Of a DNA stretch of 64,000 nucleotides, positions 48,301 to 64,000 are shown one piece after another (position 1 is the stretch's first letter; the number at the start of each line of letters is the position of its first letter). Source of the stretch: Mesostigma viride (lineage: Eukaryota; Streptophyta; Mesostigmatophyceae; Mesostigmatales; Mesostigmataceae); NCBI GenBank assembly GCA_009746045.1, contig RPFO01000645.1, positions 386,185 to 450,184 of the forward strand. Reading direction: 5' to 3'. The translations under genes and the position numbers were made by a program. The notes below the pieces were generated by a model, which was not told the DNA's origin, made no database searches, and saw only the letters and a program-made list of their open reading frames with translations.

Positions 48301-50265
48301 CCTGAGGGGGGAAAGGCATGCACGCAGTGGAACCAAGGGAGCAGTGGGGCAAGGCAGAGCAGGTGGCGGCGGCGGGGGGGGGGGTGAATTCACCAAGGTA
48401 GTTACAGATATGAGTAGGGATGGCTCACACGGTGTGCATGGCCCTGCAGGGGAAGGTAAGAACGGAATGCGTTGAATGGATTGCCTTTGGGACATGGGAT
48501 GACACTTGTGCACTGCATGCGAGACAATGTGCCTTGACCACACTGTGCACTGCATGCGAGACAATGTGCCTTGACCACACTGTGCACTGCATGCGAGACA
48601 ATGTGCCTTGACCACACTGTGCACTGCATGCGAGACAATGTGCCTTGACCACACTGTGCACTGCATGCGAGACAATGCGCCTTGACCACACTGTGCACTG
48701 CATGCGAGACAATGTGCCTTGACCACACTGTGCACTGCATGCGAGACAATGCGCCTTGACCACACTGTGCACTGCATGCGAGACAATGTGCCTTGACCAC
48801 ACTGTGCACTGCATGCGAGACAATGCGCCTTGACCACACAAGTACACATAGAACAAATGCATGGACTGGGTCAATGGGCGCGATCAACTATCATGGCATC
48901 ATGCAGCACCGTGCCATTCGGAAATCATGACAAGCTCCCATCCACCAGCACGGCATCGCCTGAGATATCCCTGCCATGTAAAAGGGGGGATTGATGACAG
49001 GGGGCGACATGACCAGGCAGGCACGCATGCACCCTGTGCAAGTATCAATGAACACTCCCCGCGACAGCACCTGTGTGACCACAACCAGATCGCGGACATC
49101 CCCAGCGGTGCGTCTCCCTCTCTCACTCTTGCTCTGTGGACACAGCTCATGGATAGGGTGGTGAGGGTTTCCTGGGCTCTGCGGCCTACAGTACAAGCAC
49201 CAGGTGTGAAAGGAACTTGCGAGGGGCTTGATAGTTCCCACGGGCAGCTCCACCCGTCTTGTCCCGGCGCTCGGCTGCATGCTTAACTAGGCGTCCCACT
49301 TGCCCCTGCCAAAGTTTGCCGGGTAGTCGGCTGGGCACGGCATGCAGATCCGCTTCACGCCATGCATGATGGCTAGTGGGAGATCCGGGAACTGCGAGGT
49401 GATGCAACATGGGTGCATCCCCATCAACATCAGATACTTCAACGCATCGCTTCAAAGGGGCGCAAGCCTGGCATGTACTCGGCTTCAGCCCCAAACCCCC
49501 CCCCACGGTCCTCAACCCAGCCATCATAGCAACCCTACTCGACAGAAGGCAGTACGAACCCTACGACAGACACGCCTCTCTACAGAAGACATGTTGCGCT
49601 AGGCACCGCACGTACCCCAGTAATCATGTCCAAGCTCTAGCAATAGGCACCGCACGTACCCGAATAATCATATCCAAGCTCTGGCAAAACACGTCCGTGC
49701 AGGGAAGGAAGGCGAGATTTTTGCCGCCCGAGCACATAATAAACGGCCGGCCGTTTTTCCCAACGATGGCCGCCACGAATGTGGGCGTGAAGGGGAGGTC
49801 ATGCACCGCATTGTTGCCCAGTACTGCCAATGCGCTGCACCGAGTGTCTACGCAGCGCTTGACGTACAGCTTCGGTCCCTCCAGCCACAGGAGCAGTGGG
49901 ATCCCCTGGGAAGGCTCCTTGATCGCGGCGAATACCCGCTTCGTAAGGCCGGCTGGCGCGGCGGAAAGGGTTGTCATTACCGGCGTGCCGCACCCGCCCG
50001 TTGACACGTCTAGCCCTTGGTCCGCCCCGCCACAAATCAGGGAGAAAAAACGGGGGTCTGCTAGTGGAAGCTGGCTGTACGCGAGGATCAGCACTCTGCC
50101 CGAGCCCTCAATGGGCAGAGCCGTGTAGGCATGAGGTACGCCATCGATGGCATCTACCGAGAATCCCACGTCTGCGGCATCGGCTGGGCAATTGCTGAGC
50201 AAACGGATAACTGCAGCAACCGCTGCCAGGATGACACGTGACAGAATTGCGCGAGATGCGGCCAT
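42355..50265 (-). CDS. Secreted matrix glycoprotein: propeller-like repeats, Pro-rich linkers, Spondin_N domain, GPI-like tail
   Basis: Exons 50265-49660, 48301-46895, 46180-44007 and 42614-42355. The ATG opens a signal peptide (SRVILAAVAAVIRLL). About seven repeats of some 45-50 residues follow, each with G-x-P-x-hydrophobic, a L-x-V/F strand and C-x4-C (GLPLLIYVEGSELVVRIC), like BNR/propeller blades. Two related domains of about 190 residues follow a repeat each (FAIVFNNQ and FAIVVNNQ). Each is followed by an SPPPP linker, typical of hydroxyproline-rich algal wall proteins. A Spondin_N domain comes next (SPDWFTGVIDLDL, YDAGTQEGSTFSSSNAATVP). The last exon has another PPPSPPP run and a hydrophobic end suited to a GPI signal. 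The reading frame must shift within the second linker (about 44600-44850), next to long G runs. A matrix adhesion role is inferred. Confidence 0.8.
42775..43280 (+). mobile_element. LINE family A fragment inside the last intron of the matrix gene
   Basis: Plus-strand match to the nested element at 19762-20300 (reversed): GAATAGCATTCGTAGGACAT, CAGCGGCTTGGCCAGCCAGG, GGTTCCAGCTCAGTTTGAAC, then the 3' UTR and the CTCCCAACGGAG hairpin with an AT tail at 43235-43280. It is antisense to the host gene and sits in its 44006-42615 intron. The reading is frame-broken. Confidence 0.8.
48507..48838. repeat. 37-bp minisatellite, nine copies
   Basis: Nine head-to-tail copies of a 37-bp unit containing TGCATGCGAGACAATGTGCC, nearly identical except for T/C at one site (TGTGCC or TGCGCC). 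It lies in intron 1 of the matrix glycoprotein gene. There are no spacers between units, so it is not a CRISPR array. Confidence 0.95.
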
Positions 50266-51435
50266 GGCTGCCCACTGGGCAAACGGGCTCGGGATGGACA
50301 AGTTAGGCCTTGCTTGCTGTTCGACAGAAAGAAAGATGGTCGGCGTGCACAACCGGATCAGGCCGTCTGGATTGTGGATATCTCATGACAGCAGAGCAGG
50401 GTTGTGATCAGAAAGACGGGCTCACAGAAATGCAGATGTTTTTAGATCTCGCTCCTGCACGCGATCAAGGTTTTTTCGGAGTCAAAATTCCCCGGTCATA
50501 CCACGCTGATAGTGTACGAGCGATCAGCAGAGGCCAATTACGGCCGTGCTGTATGGCCAGTGCTGGAATGTGCAGGGCATGAAGGAAAGACAGATGCGTT
50601 GACAAACGCGACCTTAACTATTATTGGCACGATTTTCGGAGCCCTTAAAAGCGCGTCACTGGTTCCCGACCCTGTTCCTGTAGGAAATTCAATGCGTCAA
50701 ACGGGAAGTCGGGGTTTCAGTGGCTATGGCTGCTGTCCGCGACATTGCTGATACGTGATATGCATTCTGCATGTGGCATCCGTCATCCCTCTCCGTCTAC
50801 GAGTTTTCAACAGACGGCCGTACACACGTGGGGATTTGGGCTTTGGCGGTCTTTTTATTATGAAGAAAACCATCCCTTGCCACGTGTACTCCAAGAGTTC
50901 GGGTGGCCAGATGATTGATCCTCTAGCTGACTAGCTCGAATGTGAGCTTGGGAAAAATTGCATTGGCGCGCAGCACAGACGCAAAGCTCGAGCCTTCTTC
51001 TGCTGTCATCCTAAACAGGGCAGCAAGTGGCATATGTAAAACATCCATAGTTGCGCATGAGCGTCGTAAAATGATATGGCCGTGATGGCGTCTTCCCAAG
51101 GTCGCATGCAAGTGATGCAACCTGATATACATGCACGGGCACGGTGTGATTGCCTACATACTTAATTGCCGAGTGATTGTTGGTCGCGCCCAGACATTGG
51201 TTTCCTGCTTCCGGCAACTGGGTACCGCAGATTCCATTTTTTCTGGCTTGTTCACGGAGCCTGTTAATGGGAGAACCCGTTGATTTCTTAGGGTCGTGCA
51301 CAGCAATGTCGCTCGTCACAAAACGTTGAGGCTGGGGTTTCACTGCTAAAGAATTCCGATCTACGATGTCCAAGTTATTTCCCGTGTAGGAGCTAGCACT
51401 GAAACCTATTCTGTGGTCTTTGCATTGGCAGCAAA
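50266..51435. promoter_or_regulatory. Divergent intergenic region
   Basis: About 1.2 kb between the outward-facing starts of the matrix glycoprotein gene and RWDD1. No ORF or repeat is supported; promoter function is inferred from the layout. Confidence 0.4.
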
Positions 51436-52188
51436 ATGGCAGACGACGCACATCAAATGGAGCAGGACATGGAGATCGAGGCACTGCAGGCCATTTTAAC
51501 CGATGAAATGAGAGAGATTCCTCCGGACGATCCAGCAGCGCCTGCCGGGTCTTCGGGTAGATGCTTCCAAGTGATTATATCACCCAAGGACGCAGTTGAA
51601 GAGGAGCCGACAGACATCCCCATCCGCATGTCCATCACATTTTCTCACACCCCCAACTACCCCGACGAGCTCCCCTTGCTGCGTGTCACCGCCGTCCGGA
51701 ACTGCGGCCCAGCCGATGTCGAGGAGCTCTTCGGTAAAATCACAGACGAGGCCAACTCGTCCCTTGGGATGGCCATGATTTTCCAGCTGGTAACGCTAGC
51801 CAAGGACTGGATGCGCGAGCGGTTCAACCCCGAGAGCTTGCAAGAGCAGGCCGAGAACGACGCCGCCAAGGAGGAGCAGCGGCGGCTGGAGGCGGAGGAG
51901 GAGAAGCGGCGTCACGGGACCAAGGTGACCGTCGAGACCTTCCTCGCCTGGCGCGAGATGTTTGAGGCGGAGATGGCGCTCAAGAGGGCGCAGATGAGCA
52001 GCCAGGTGGCGGCGCTGGGTCGCGCGGGCAAGATCACGGGGCGCAAGTACTTTGAGACGCGCAAGTTTGGCGACAAGGAGAGCGCGTCGGAGGGCGAAGA
52101 TGACGAGTGGGCAGACGAGGATGACGATGAGGAGATCGACGAGGACGACCTGCTGGACGAATACCTCAGGGAGAAGGAGGTCAGCTGA
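51436..52188 (+). CDS. RWDD1: RWD domain-containing protein 1 (GIR2/DFRP2-like)
   Basis: An intronless 250-residue frame from ATG. Residues about 8-115 form the RWD domain, starting MEIEALQAILTDEM with the YPxxxP-type turn at NYPDELPLLRV. A charged coiled-coil region (EEQRRLEAEEEKRRHGTKVT) leads into the conserved block TVETFLAWREMFEAEM and GRKYFETRKF. The protein ends in a strongly acidic Asp/Glu tail. This is the layout of RWDD1 and yeast Gir2, which bind and stabilise the DRG/Rbg GTPases and touch Gcn1 on ribosomes. A cytosolic role in translation control is inferred from that family. Length is typical. A G-rich stretch follows the stop at 52190-52400 and is probably 3' UTR. Confidence 0.94.
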   Translation: MADDAHQMEQDMEIEALQAILTDEMREIPPDDPAAPAGSSGRCFQVIISPKDAVEEEPTDIPIRMSITFSHTPNYPDELPLLRVTAVRNCGPADVEELFGKITDEANSSLGMAMIFQLVTLAKDWMRERFNPESLQEQAENDAAKEEQRRLEAEEEKRRHGTKVTVETFLAWREMFEAEMALKRAQMSSQVAALGRAGKITGRKYFETRKFGDKESASEGEDDEWADEDDDEEIDEDDLLDEYLREKEVS

Positions 52189-54397
52189 GGGGGGGTGGGG
52201 TGGAGGGGGGGGGGGCAGGAGCCAGATAAGGAGCGGATTGGAGGGGACGACCTAAGCTGTTGGGGTGGACAACCCAAGGCATGGGGGGTGGGCGCGGCCG
52301 GAGAAGCTTTGTCTGCCCTGGGGTTGGTGGGGGTGGGGGGGGCGCCAGCAAATGGGTTGGGGGGCGGGGGCGAGCCACCTCTGGGGTTGGGGCAAGCCGT
52401 GTCCTGACCACGTGGGGACGACTGGCCTGTGGTTTGGCTCCCCTAGGCGCGCCGTTTGGTCGCGATGGAAAGGGCATGCGCTGGGACGGGTGCTCAGGGC
52501 AGTGGCTGTGGCGGAACTATGTAATGCTGGCAGTGCCCCAGGACGTGCCCCATCATGCCTGCACATGGCGTGATTACAGGTGGGCCATAAATGATGGGCT
52601 GTTTGGGCGAGGGGCCATCGGGCGACCAGCGAGATACGATCTTTCCCCGCGTCCGCTTGAATGGTAGCCAATCACGCGTGGGCATTTCCCTCCCCTCTGC
52701 ATCTGGCCAGCCCGTCTCTCCTCGCACTGCGTGGTGCCTGCTGCATCGTGCCTGCTGCATGCTGCGTGGTGCCCAGTCGCCGTGTTGGGGTGGCATGTCC
52801 CGTGGAAGAGCGGCGCGTGCGGGGTCGTCCTGGAGCACCCAGCCAGGGGCGTGCCAGCTGGCAACGCTACCATTCGCGTGCACCATGGGGGTTGCGTGCA
52901 TGGAAGTGATGAGGGCTGGGTGGGCGGCAGTCAACACCGCTTGGGGTGGTTGGGTGCCTCTTTGTGGCAGTTTGCCCAGCTGGTCACCCATGGAGCTCTT
53001 TCATTGTGGTCAGGCATCTGGGAACTCATCGGGGTGGCGCTCAGGCTTGAGAATCAAATATCAGTCGCATGGGCGGGTGGCTGCCTCATCATCAAGGAGA
53101 CAACCATGTGGGAATCGTTCGTTTGTTCTGGGGGAATGTGCAGCATCAGCGAGCAGATTGGCCTTAGGTTGGAGACCCTACACCCCGCCGTGTAGGGCCA
53201 TCCACAGGCCGCTGCCAGTAGTCTCCATGGAACACGGCGACTTCAGCTATGCGAACAGGGCACTGCGGTTAGGAGTAGATGGTATTCATGGCGTGTTTGA
53301 TGACCTGGCATCCTGCACTGACATGCGCGAGCTGGGGCGCTGGGAGGAACGTGAGGCCCAGCGTCGTTGTCATGCTTCATGTTAATGGCTGGGATGTGAT
53401 CGACCGAGTTGACCTAGGATCGAGCTATGCATGCATGGCAATGGAGAGGTCAGCCACCAGATGCTACTCGGGCATGGCTAGCCTGTTGGGCATATTACCT
53501 TTAAAAACACGCATGCATGTGCGTGTATTATATACGCACTGTTTCCAATAATAACCAGCACATACACACGTTGCGTTAGAAAAAAAATGACCGATGTACG
53601 TAATAATCAACTAATGTAATCAAATTACTGTTACCACTGATCGACATGAAAATGCAAAATCAAATATTTTCAAAAGTATGTCTCCAAAAGGACTTCAACG
53701 CAATATCTGCATGCTCTTTATCAAAATTGCCTGCGGCCTATTGATGCATGGGCCAAGAAAGCAAGCATGCAGCCCCAATGGTTGCTGAATACAATCCGTC
53801 AAAGTTGGGCAATCCAGCCGGGTATAGTCGATCACATACCACAGCTCCTTGACATACCACAGCTTGTCTCCTTGACACCACATGCATGCAGCTGGGTGCT
53901 CGTACATGCACATTGGTGACAACATCTTCAATCCCTTATCTACATCCCTGACCAGTTGCCACCAACATTATTATAGTTGGCTCACTTAATATTATGGAAA
54001 ACCAAAACTCCGTGATACCTACTCATCCTATGCTCGATTATGCTGCTTTACCTGGCAGGCATGCATGATACTGTAATGTGTACAGCCTAGACCGTGGCCC
54101 TCATTCCACGTGAGCTGTCCTTTCCCAGCTCCAACAATACGTGCCAATACTAGCTTCTTACTGGTGTACAATGAGAAAGTTGGTAGCCTAACTGATACAG
54201 AAATACTGAAGCCGCGTAGAGTTCTCAAAACGGCTTCTCTGCGGGGAAAAAAACAAACGTTCGGTGCTCTTAGCTTCGGGGTTCTTGAAGACATTGTCCC
54301 ATTGCCCTGCAATCAGCGTCCACATTGAATCCATTCTCCCGCCTGCACCGGCCTGGCAAGCTTAAGCCCGCCCCGCAGCACCATCTGGCGAGCGAAC
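52189..54397. other. Convergent spacer, no supported gene
   Basis: Between the 3' ends of RWDD1 (+) and the ROK fusion gene (-). The first 250 bp are G-rich on the plus strand. A 264-residue plus-strand frame at 52591-53385 has no recognisable domain and unconvincing composition, so it is not called. A GTTGGCTCACTTAATATT word at about 53978 weakly echoes the MITE-like ends. Confidence 0.4.
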
Positions 54398-56293
54398 CTA
54401 GCCTTGCCTCCCGCCCCCACTGATCCAATCCAGCGCCCTCTCGCACGCCTGATCGGGCGTGATCCCTGTCGTGTCGATGCACAGCTTGCGCACGCCACCC
54501 ATGTCATAGTTATAGCAACCCGCGTAGCGGTTCAGAATAGACTCCACGTGCGCCCACGTCGTCGGCTTGTGCGCGCTCCACCCCGGCGGCTGGCTACTGG
54601 CCTCCGCCTCCTGCTTCCTCCGCCTCTCCTCCAGCCGCGCCGCCCACGTGCCCTGGTCGCTGACCTGGCACTCGATCACCAGGAGCTCCGCATTGTACCG
54701 CCCCGCCAGCGCCTTGGCCTGCTCAAACAGCTCCACCCGTGCCATCGGGCTGTCCACGATGGCTCCAAGTCCCGCCATCAGTTGCCGTTCTACCGTCCGC
54801 CACAAGACATCATAGGCAACATCGTTCAGCAACCCGACCGCCCCCACCGGCTGCCTCCCCCCTAACGCGTCCTCGATTGGACCGAACATGTCGCGCACGT
54901 CGTCCTTGTCCACCAACGGGCAGCGCAGCCGCGATGCCAGCATGAGCGCCAGGGTGGACTTCCCGCACCCTGGGTGGCCCTTCATGAGGATCAGGCGCTG
55001 GCGGCTCGGGCGCTGGGGTGCGGTGGACGTGGGCACCGTGCAAGCATTAGCGTTCCCACCCTTAATCGCATTATCATCAGCATTATCATCACGATTCGCG
55101 GTATCCGCAGCACTCAGGAGAGGTGCGCTGGAATGGCCGTCCGACACTGCGGCCGAGTTATTCTCTGCATGCGCCTGGTTCACTCCGGACATCGCTTGGT
55201 TTACTCCAGACATCTGCCCAACCGTGGTAAGGCCTCCAAGGTCAATCATGCCCGCCGCGGTAAACGCCAGCGCGGCCGCCCCCAGTAGCGCCCCCTTCGC
55301 CCCCAGCATGCAGGGAACCACCTTGGCCCCGCGCGCAAAGTCCAGGTGGCGCGTCCAATGGTCCACCTCGCGCTGCGCGGCAGTAAAGAACGGCTCCCCA
55401 AACCCCTGCGCGACCGAGCCCCCGAACGCGACCAGGTGCAGGTCCAGCAGGTTGACCACACACGCGGCTGCTTGGCCGATGTGGGTGCCGCACTGCTCGA
55501 TCAGGTCCCGAGACGCCTGCGCCGCATCCCTGCCCGTGACGTTGCGTATGCCAGTACCGGAACACATCGCCTCGATGACGCCGACCGAGGGGTCGAGCAC
55601 GATGTGGCCGAAATGGCCCGCATTCCCCGCATCGCCCTGCAAGAGACGGCCGTTGAGCACGATCCCCGCGCCCACACCCGTGGACACCGTGGCCACCATG
55701 TAGTTCTGGCATCCGCGCGTGGCGCCATGCCAGCCCTCGCCCAGCGCCAGCGCGTGCCCGTCGTTGTCCACCACCGTGTGCAGGCCAAGTGCCTCCGAGA
55801 GGCGCGCACGCAGGGGGAACCGGCGCCAGGCAGGGAGCATGTTGGGGGACACGAGGATGCCTCCCCGGTCCATGGGTCCGGGGCAGCCGACCCCGCAGTG
55901 ACGGATGGCAGCTGACGTGGAGATGCCTAGCTCTTTGCTGGATTGCTCCAGCGCATCCTGGGCCAGGCGGAGCACAAACGAGAACAGCTCCTCACTGTCA
56001 CGGGTGCTGGGCGTCGGGCTCTTGGTCGTGCCGAACAGGCGCCCGTCGGATGAGACGACCGCGGTTGCGATCTTGGTGCCTCCGATGTCGATAGCGAGGC
56101 AATATTCGGTTGCCATGGGACGGGACATTGCGGCGTCTGTGAAAGGTAAACAGAAGGTTTTCGTAAACACAGCGGTTCCCGCTAAACCTCGCGAGGCCCC
56201 CAGGTGTTTAACACTCTTGCTGCCCGCGTTTGGTTTTCTTGAGGCAAAGCTCAAGCTCACGTTGGAACGATGTTTGCCATAAACAGCGGGCAT
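54398..56293 (-). CDS. ROK-family sugar kinase fused to an AAA_33-type P-loop kinase
   Basis: An intronless frame from ATG at 56293, 631 residues; in-frame ATGs at 56128 and 56116 are alternative starts. The first 55 residues are Ser/Arg/Lys/Ala-rich and could be an organelle transit peptide or simply 5' UTR. ROK half: phosphate-1 loop CLAIDIGGTKIATAVV, GCPGPMDRGG, catalytic VVDNDGHALALGEGW, STGVGAGIVLNG and GHFGHIVLDP. The usual ROK zinc site C-x-C-G-x2-G-C is missing; only MCSGTG remains. A linker of about 90 residues holds a short QMSGVNQAMSGVNQA duplication. C-terminal half: Walker A GHPGCGKST, PLVDKDDVRDMF, VDSPMARVELFEQA and LEERRRKQE, as in plant-type small-molecule P-loop kinases. Substrates are unknown. 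The ROK half looks bacterial in origin. One bifunctional enzyme or scaffold is inferred. Confidence 0.88.
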   Translation of the reverse strand: MPAVYGKHRSNVSLSFASRKPNAGSKSVKHLGASRGLAGTAVFTKTFCLPFTDAAMSRPMATEYCLAIDIGGTKIATAVVSSDGRLFGTTKSPTPSTRDSEELFSFVLRLAQDALEQSSKELGISTSAAIRHCGVGCPGPMDRGGILVSPNMLPAWRRFPLRARLSEALGLHTVVDNDGHALALGEGWHGATRGCQNYMVATVSTGVGAGIVLNGRLLQGDAGNAGHFGHIVLDPSVGVIEAMCSGTGIRNVTGRDAAQASRDLIEQCGTHIGQAAACVVNLLDLHLVAFGGSVAQGFGEPFFTAAQREVDHWTRHLDFARGAKVVPCMLGAKGALLGAAALAFTAAGMIDLGGLTTVGQMSGVNQAMSGVNQAHAENNSAAVSDGHSSAPLLSAADTANRDDNADDNAIKGGNANACTVPTSTAPQRPSRQRLILMKGHPGCGKSTLALMLASRLRCPLVDKDDVRDMFGPIEDALGGRQPVGAVGLLNDVAYDVLWRTVERQLMAGLGAIVDSPMARVELFEQAKALAGRYNAELLVIECQVSDQGTWAARLEERRRKQEAEASSQPPGWSAHKPTTWAHVESILNRYAGCYNYDMGGVRKLCIDTTGITPDQACERALDWISGGGRQG

Positions 56294-57670
56294 CCGTCGA
56301 GGCTGACCCCGGCATTGCAAGGGGTCGACAACCCCTCTGAAAGCGCTGTGAGCGAAACAGTAAACCAATGCATGGCGTCCCGCCAGCTTAACAAAAAACG
56401 TCTTTGGTAAAAGCACAGCCGACAAACCACGCAAATAAACTATACACAGGCATTCGACAAGTATTTCAGTCGAAGCTTAACATTAGCTGGACAAGAATTT
56501 ATACGGTCGATGGTTTAAGGCTTGCAGTGTCAATCGTCCACAAATGCACCAAAGCCCGACATCACAATGCTACGTTGAAAAACGGCCAATGATCGAGTTT
56601 CCGAGGCATTTTGAACCGCGTGATGATTCACAAGGATAAAATGCTTGCAACGTAGCAAGGATGCTATGATGATTGATGAAGCATTCAAATTGTCGTTTCG
56701 GCACAATATCTCGGCAGACCTGCTGCAGATACAACTATGTGCGACTGGCACGTTATTGCTCTGGTGCTCCAGTTAAGTACTTACGGTAATTTTCTCGATG
56801 CGGTTGCGTAACAGCGTTGTGGACTGGTAAGCCGTGAGCGTCCGAGGAAAATATCCGAGGAAAATTCTCGGGACTCGTGAGGCCTGGCGACTGGCGACTG
56901 GCGAAGCTACAGCACTGCTTAGAAGAGATCTCTCATCTTTCATTGAACGTTGCCACGTTGGGACATTGCCGCGTGCGTCCAGACTGCAGAGCCGGAGCCG
57001 GGCCGCGCGCTGGCGCTATCTGCTTAGGTAGTTGAGTTGGTTCCGATGCGCCAAAAAGGCGGGAAAACGTTGCCTGCGTTGGACTGTACTGCTGCCTCAA
57101 TTTCGTGCCCATGCTACTATTTGATTGTAATCGAAGGGACCGACAACGTATCTGGAAGACATCGGACGGATCATCTGCATTCAAGCATTGGATGCATCAC
57201 GCCCTGGACGGTTCCCAGAAGCTTCTAGGGACCGGCCCGCAGCTTCATCCAGCAATTTCCTCCGCAAGGCTCGGCACGTGAATTTTTGCTTTCAGTGGCT
57301 TCGGTAATTAGTGCGCGCGACCATCGACCAACGATACCTAAGCTCAATCTTCCACTGTTGTGGCTTTGCCCGTGAACCATCCAGCGTGTAGAACCTGAAG
57401 CTAATTACATAACAATAGGAATATTAGATGTCATGACATAAAAGCGAAGTAATCAACTGCTCATATTGAGCAACACCGCTAATTTGTTGGTCACCGCATC
57501 CAGTTCTGTTCTCTCAACTGGTCGGTAAGAAATTCCACAAAGTGGCCTTCCAGGTAGATAGTGCTACGCTTTCGTTGTGCGGCATTTCTAGGGCATCAGG
57601 CAAGGTGTTGAAAAAGGCTTAGCTTTGCCATATCTCAGGCCTGGGAAAGCTCTGTCTGCCTCTTATAAGC
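56294..57670. promoter_or_regulatory. Divergent intergenic region
   Basis: About 1.4 kb between the ROK fusion and ubinuclein start codons, which face apart. If the ROK gene starts at 56128, this extends to there. No ORF, RNA or repeat is supported; promoter function is inferred. Confidence 0.4.

Positions 57671-64000
<6,330 letters not shown>

Noticed and set aside
48507-48838. CRISPR-like direct repeats
   Set aside because: The units touch each other with no unique spacers, and the setting is a eukaryotic intron.
52591-53385. 264-residue plus-strand frame
   Set aside because: No domain, biased Ser/Cys/Trp composition and local CTGCTGCATG repeats; chance frame in GC-rich sequence.
54888-55703. 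271-residue plus-strand frame
   Set aside because: Antisense to the ROK/P-loop fusion gene.

Overview
This is nuclear DNA from an intron-rich, repeat-rich eukaryote. The best guess is a green alga (chlorophyte or close relative). The reasons are a plant-like UBE2S/UBC22, a plant-type MIF tautomerase, a plant-style P-loop kinase domain, and a wall or matrix glycoprotein with long Ser-Pro-Pro-Pro linkers. Introns are mostly GT-AG and often about 1 kb or more. Coding exons are GC-rich, while the spacers are nearer balanced or AT-rich and full of microsatellites. I cannot name the genus. Exon joins were worked out by hand from splice consensus, reading phase and family similarity; no transcript was available.

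Layout. 1-13765 (-): a 16-exon gene of unrecognised family that runs off the left edge. 14903-18060 (+): the ubiquitin-conjugating enzyme UBE2S. 18061-21363: a repeat block with one LINE fragment nested inside another. 21364-22312 (-): a MIF-type tautomerase. 23186-26495 (+): an Aha1 N-domain Hsp90 co-chaperone. 26496-28820: a LINE ORF2 remnant and a LINE tail. 28826-30516 (-): a PHD-finger protein. 31736-33190 (-): an SLC17-like MFS transporter. 34895-35248 (+): a small HEPN-like protein with possible lipid anchors at both ends. 35750-41330: dense LINE fragments, a foldback repeat, small inverted-repeat elements and an AATTG satellite. 42355-50265 (-): a secreted matrix glycoprotein with propeller-like repeats, two Pro-rich linkers, a Spondin_N domain and a GPI-like tail. 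51436-52188 (+): RWDD1. 54398-56293 (-): a ROK kinase fused to a P-loop kinase. 57671 to beyond 64000 (+): ubinuclein, with a 2.4-kb CTG repeat in one intron and a GGGGTT/GGGGTC tract in another.

Genes tend to sit in head-to-head pairs about 0.9-1.7 kb apart: unknown gene/UBE2S, MIF/Aha1, transporter/HEPN, matrix protein/RWDD1 and ROK fusion/ubinuclein. They do not form one pathway. Several are nuclear or protein-homeostasis housekeeping genes (UBE2S, Aha1, RWDD1, PHD, ubinuclein). The most unusual items are the ROK/P-loop fusion, the HEPN-like protein, the spondin matrix protein, the intronic CTG giant, and the repeated finding of duplicated 5' splice sites just inside introns.
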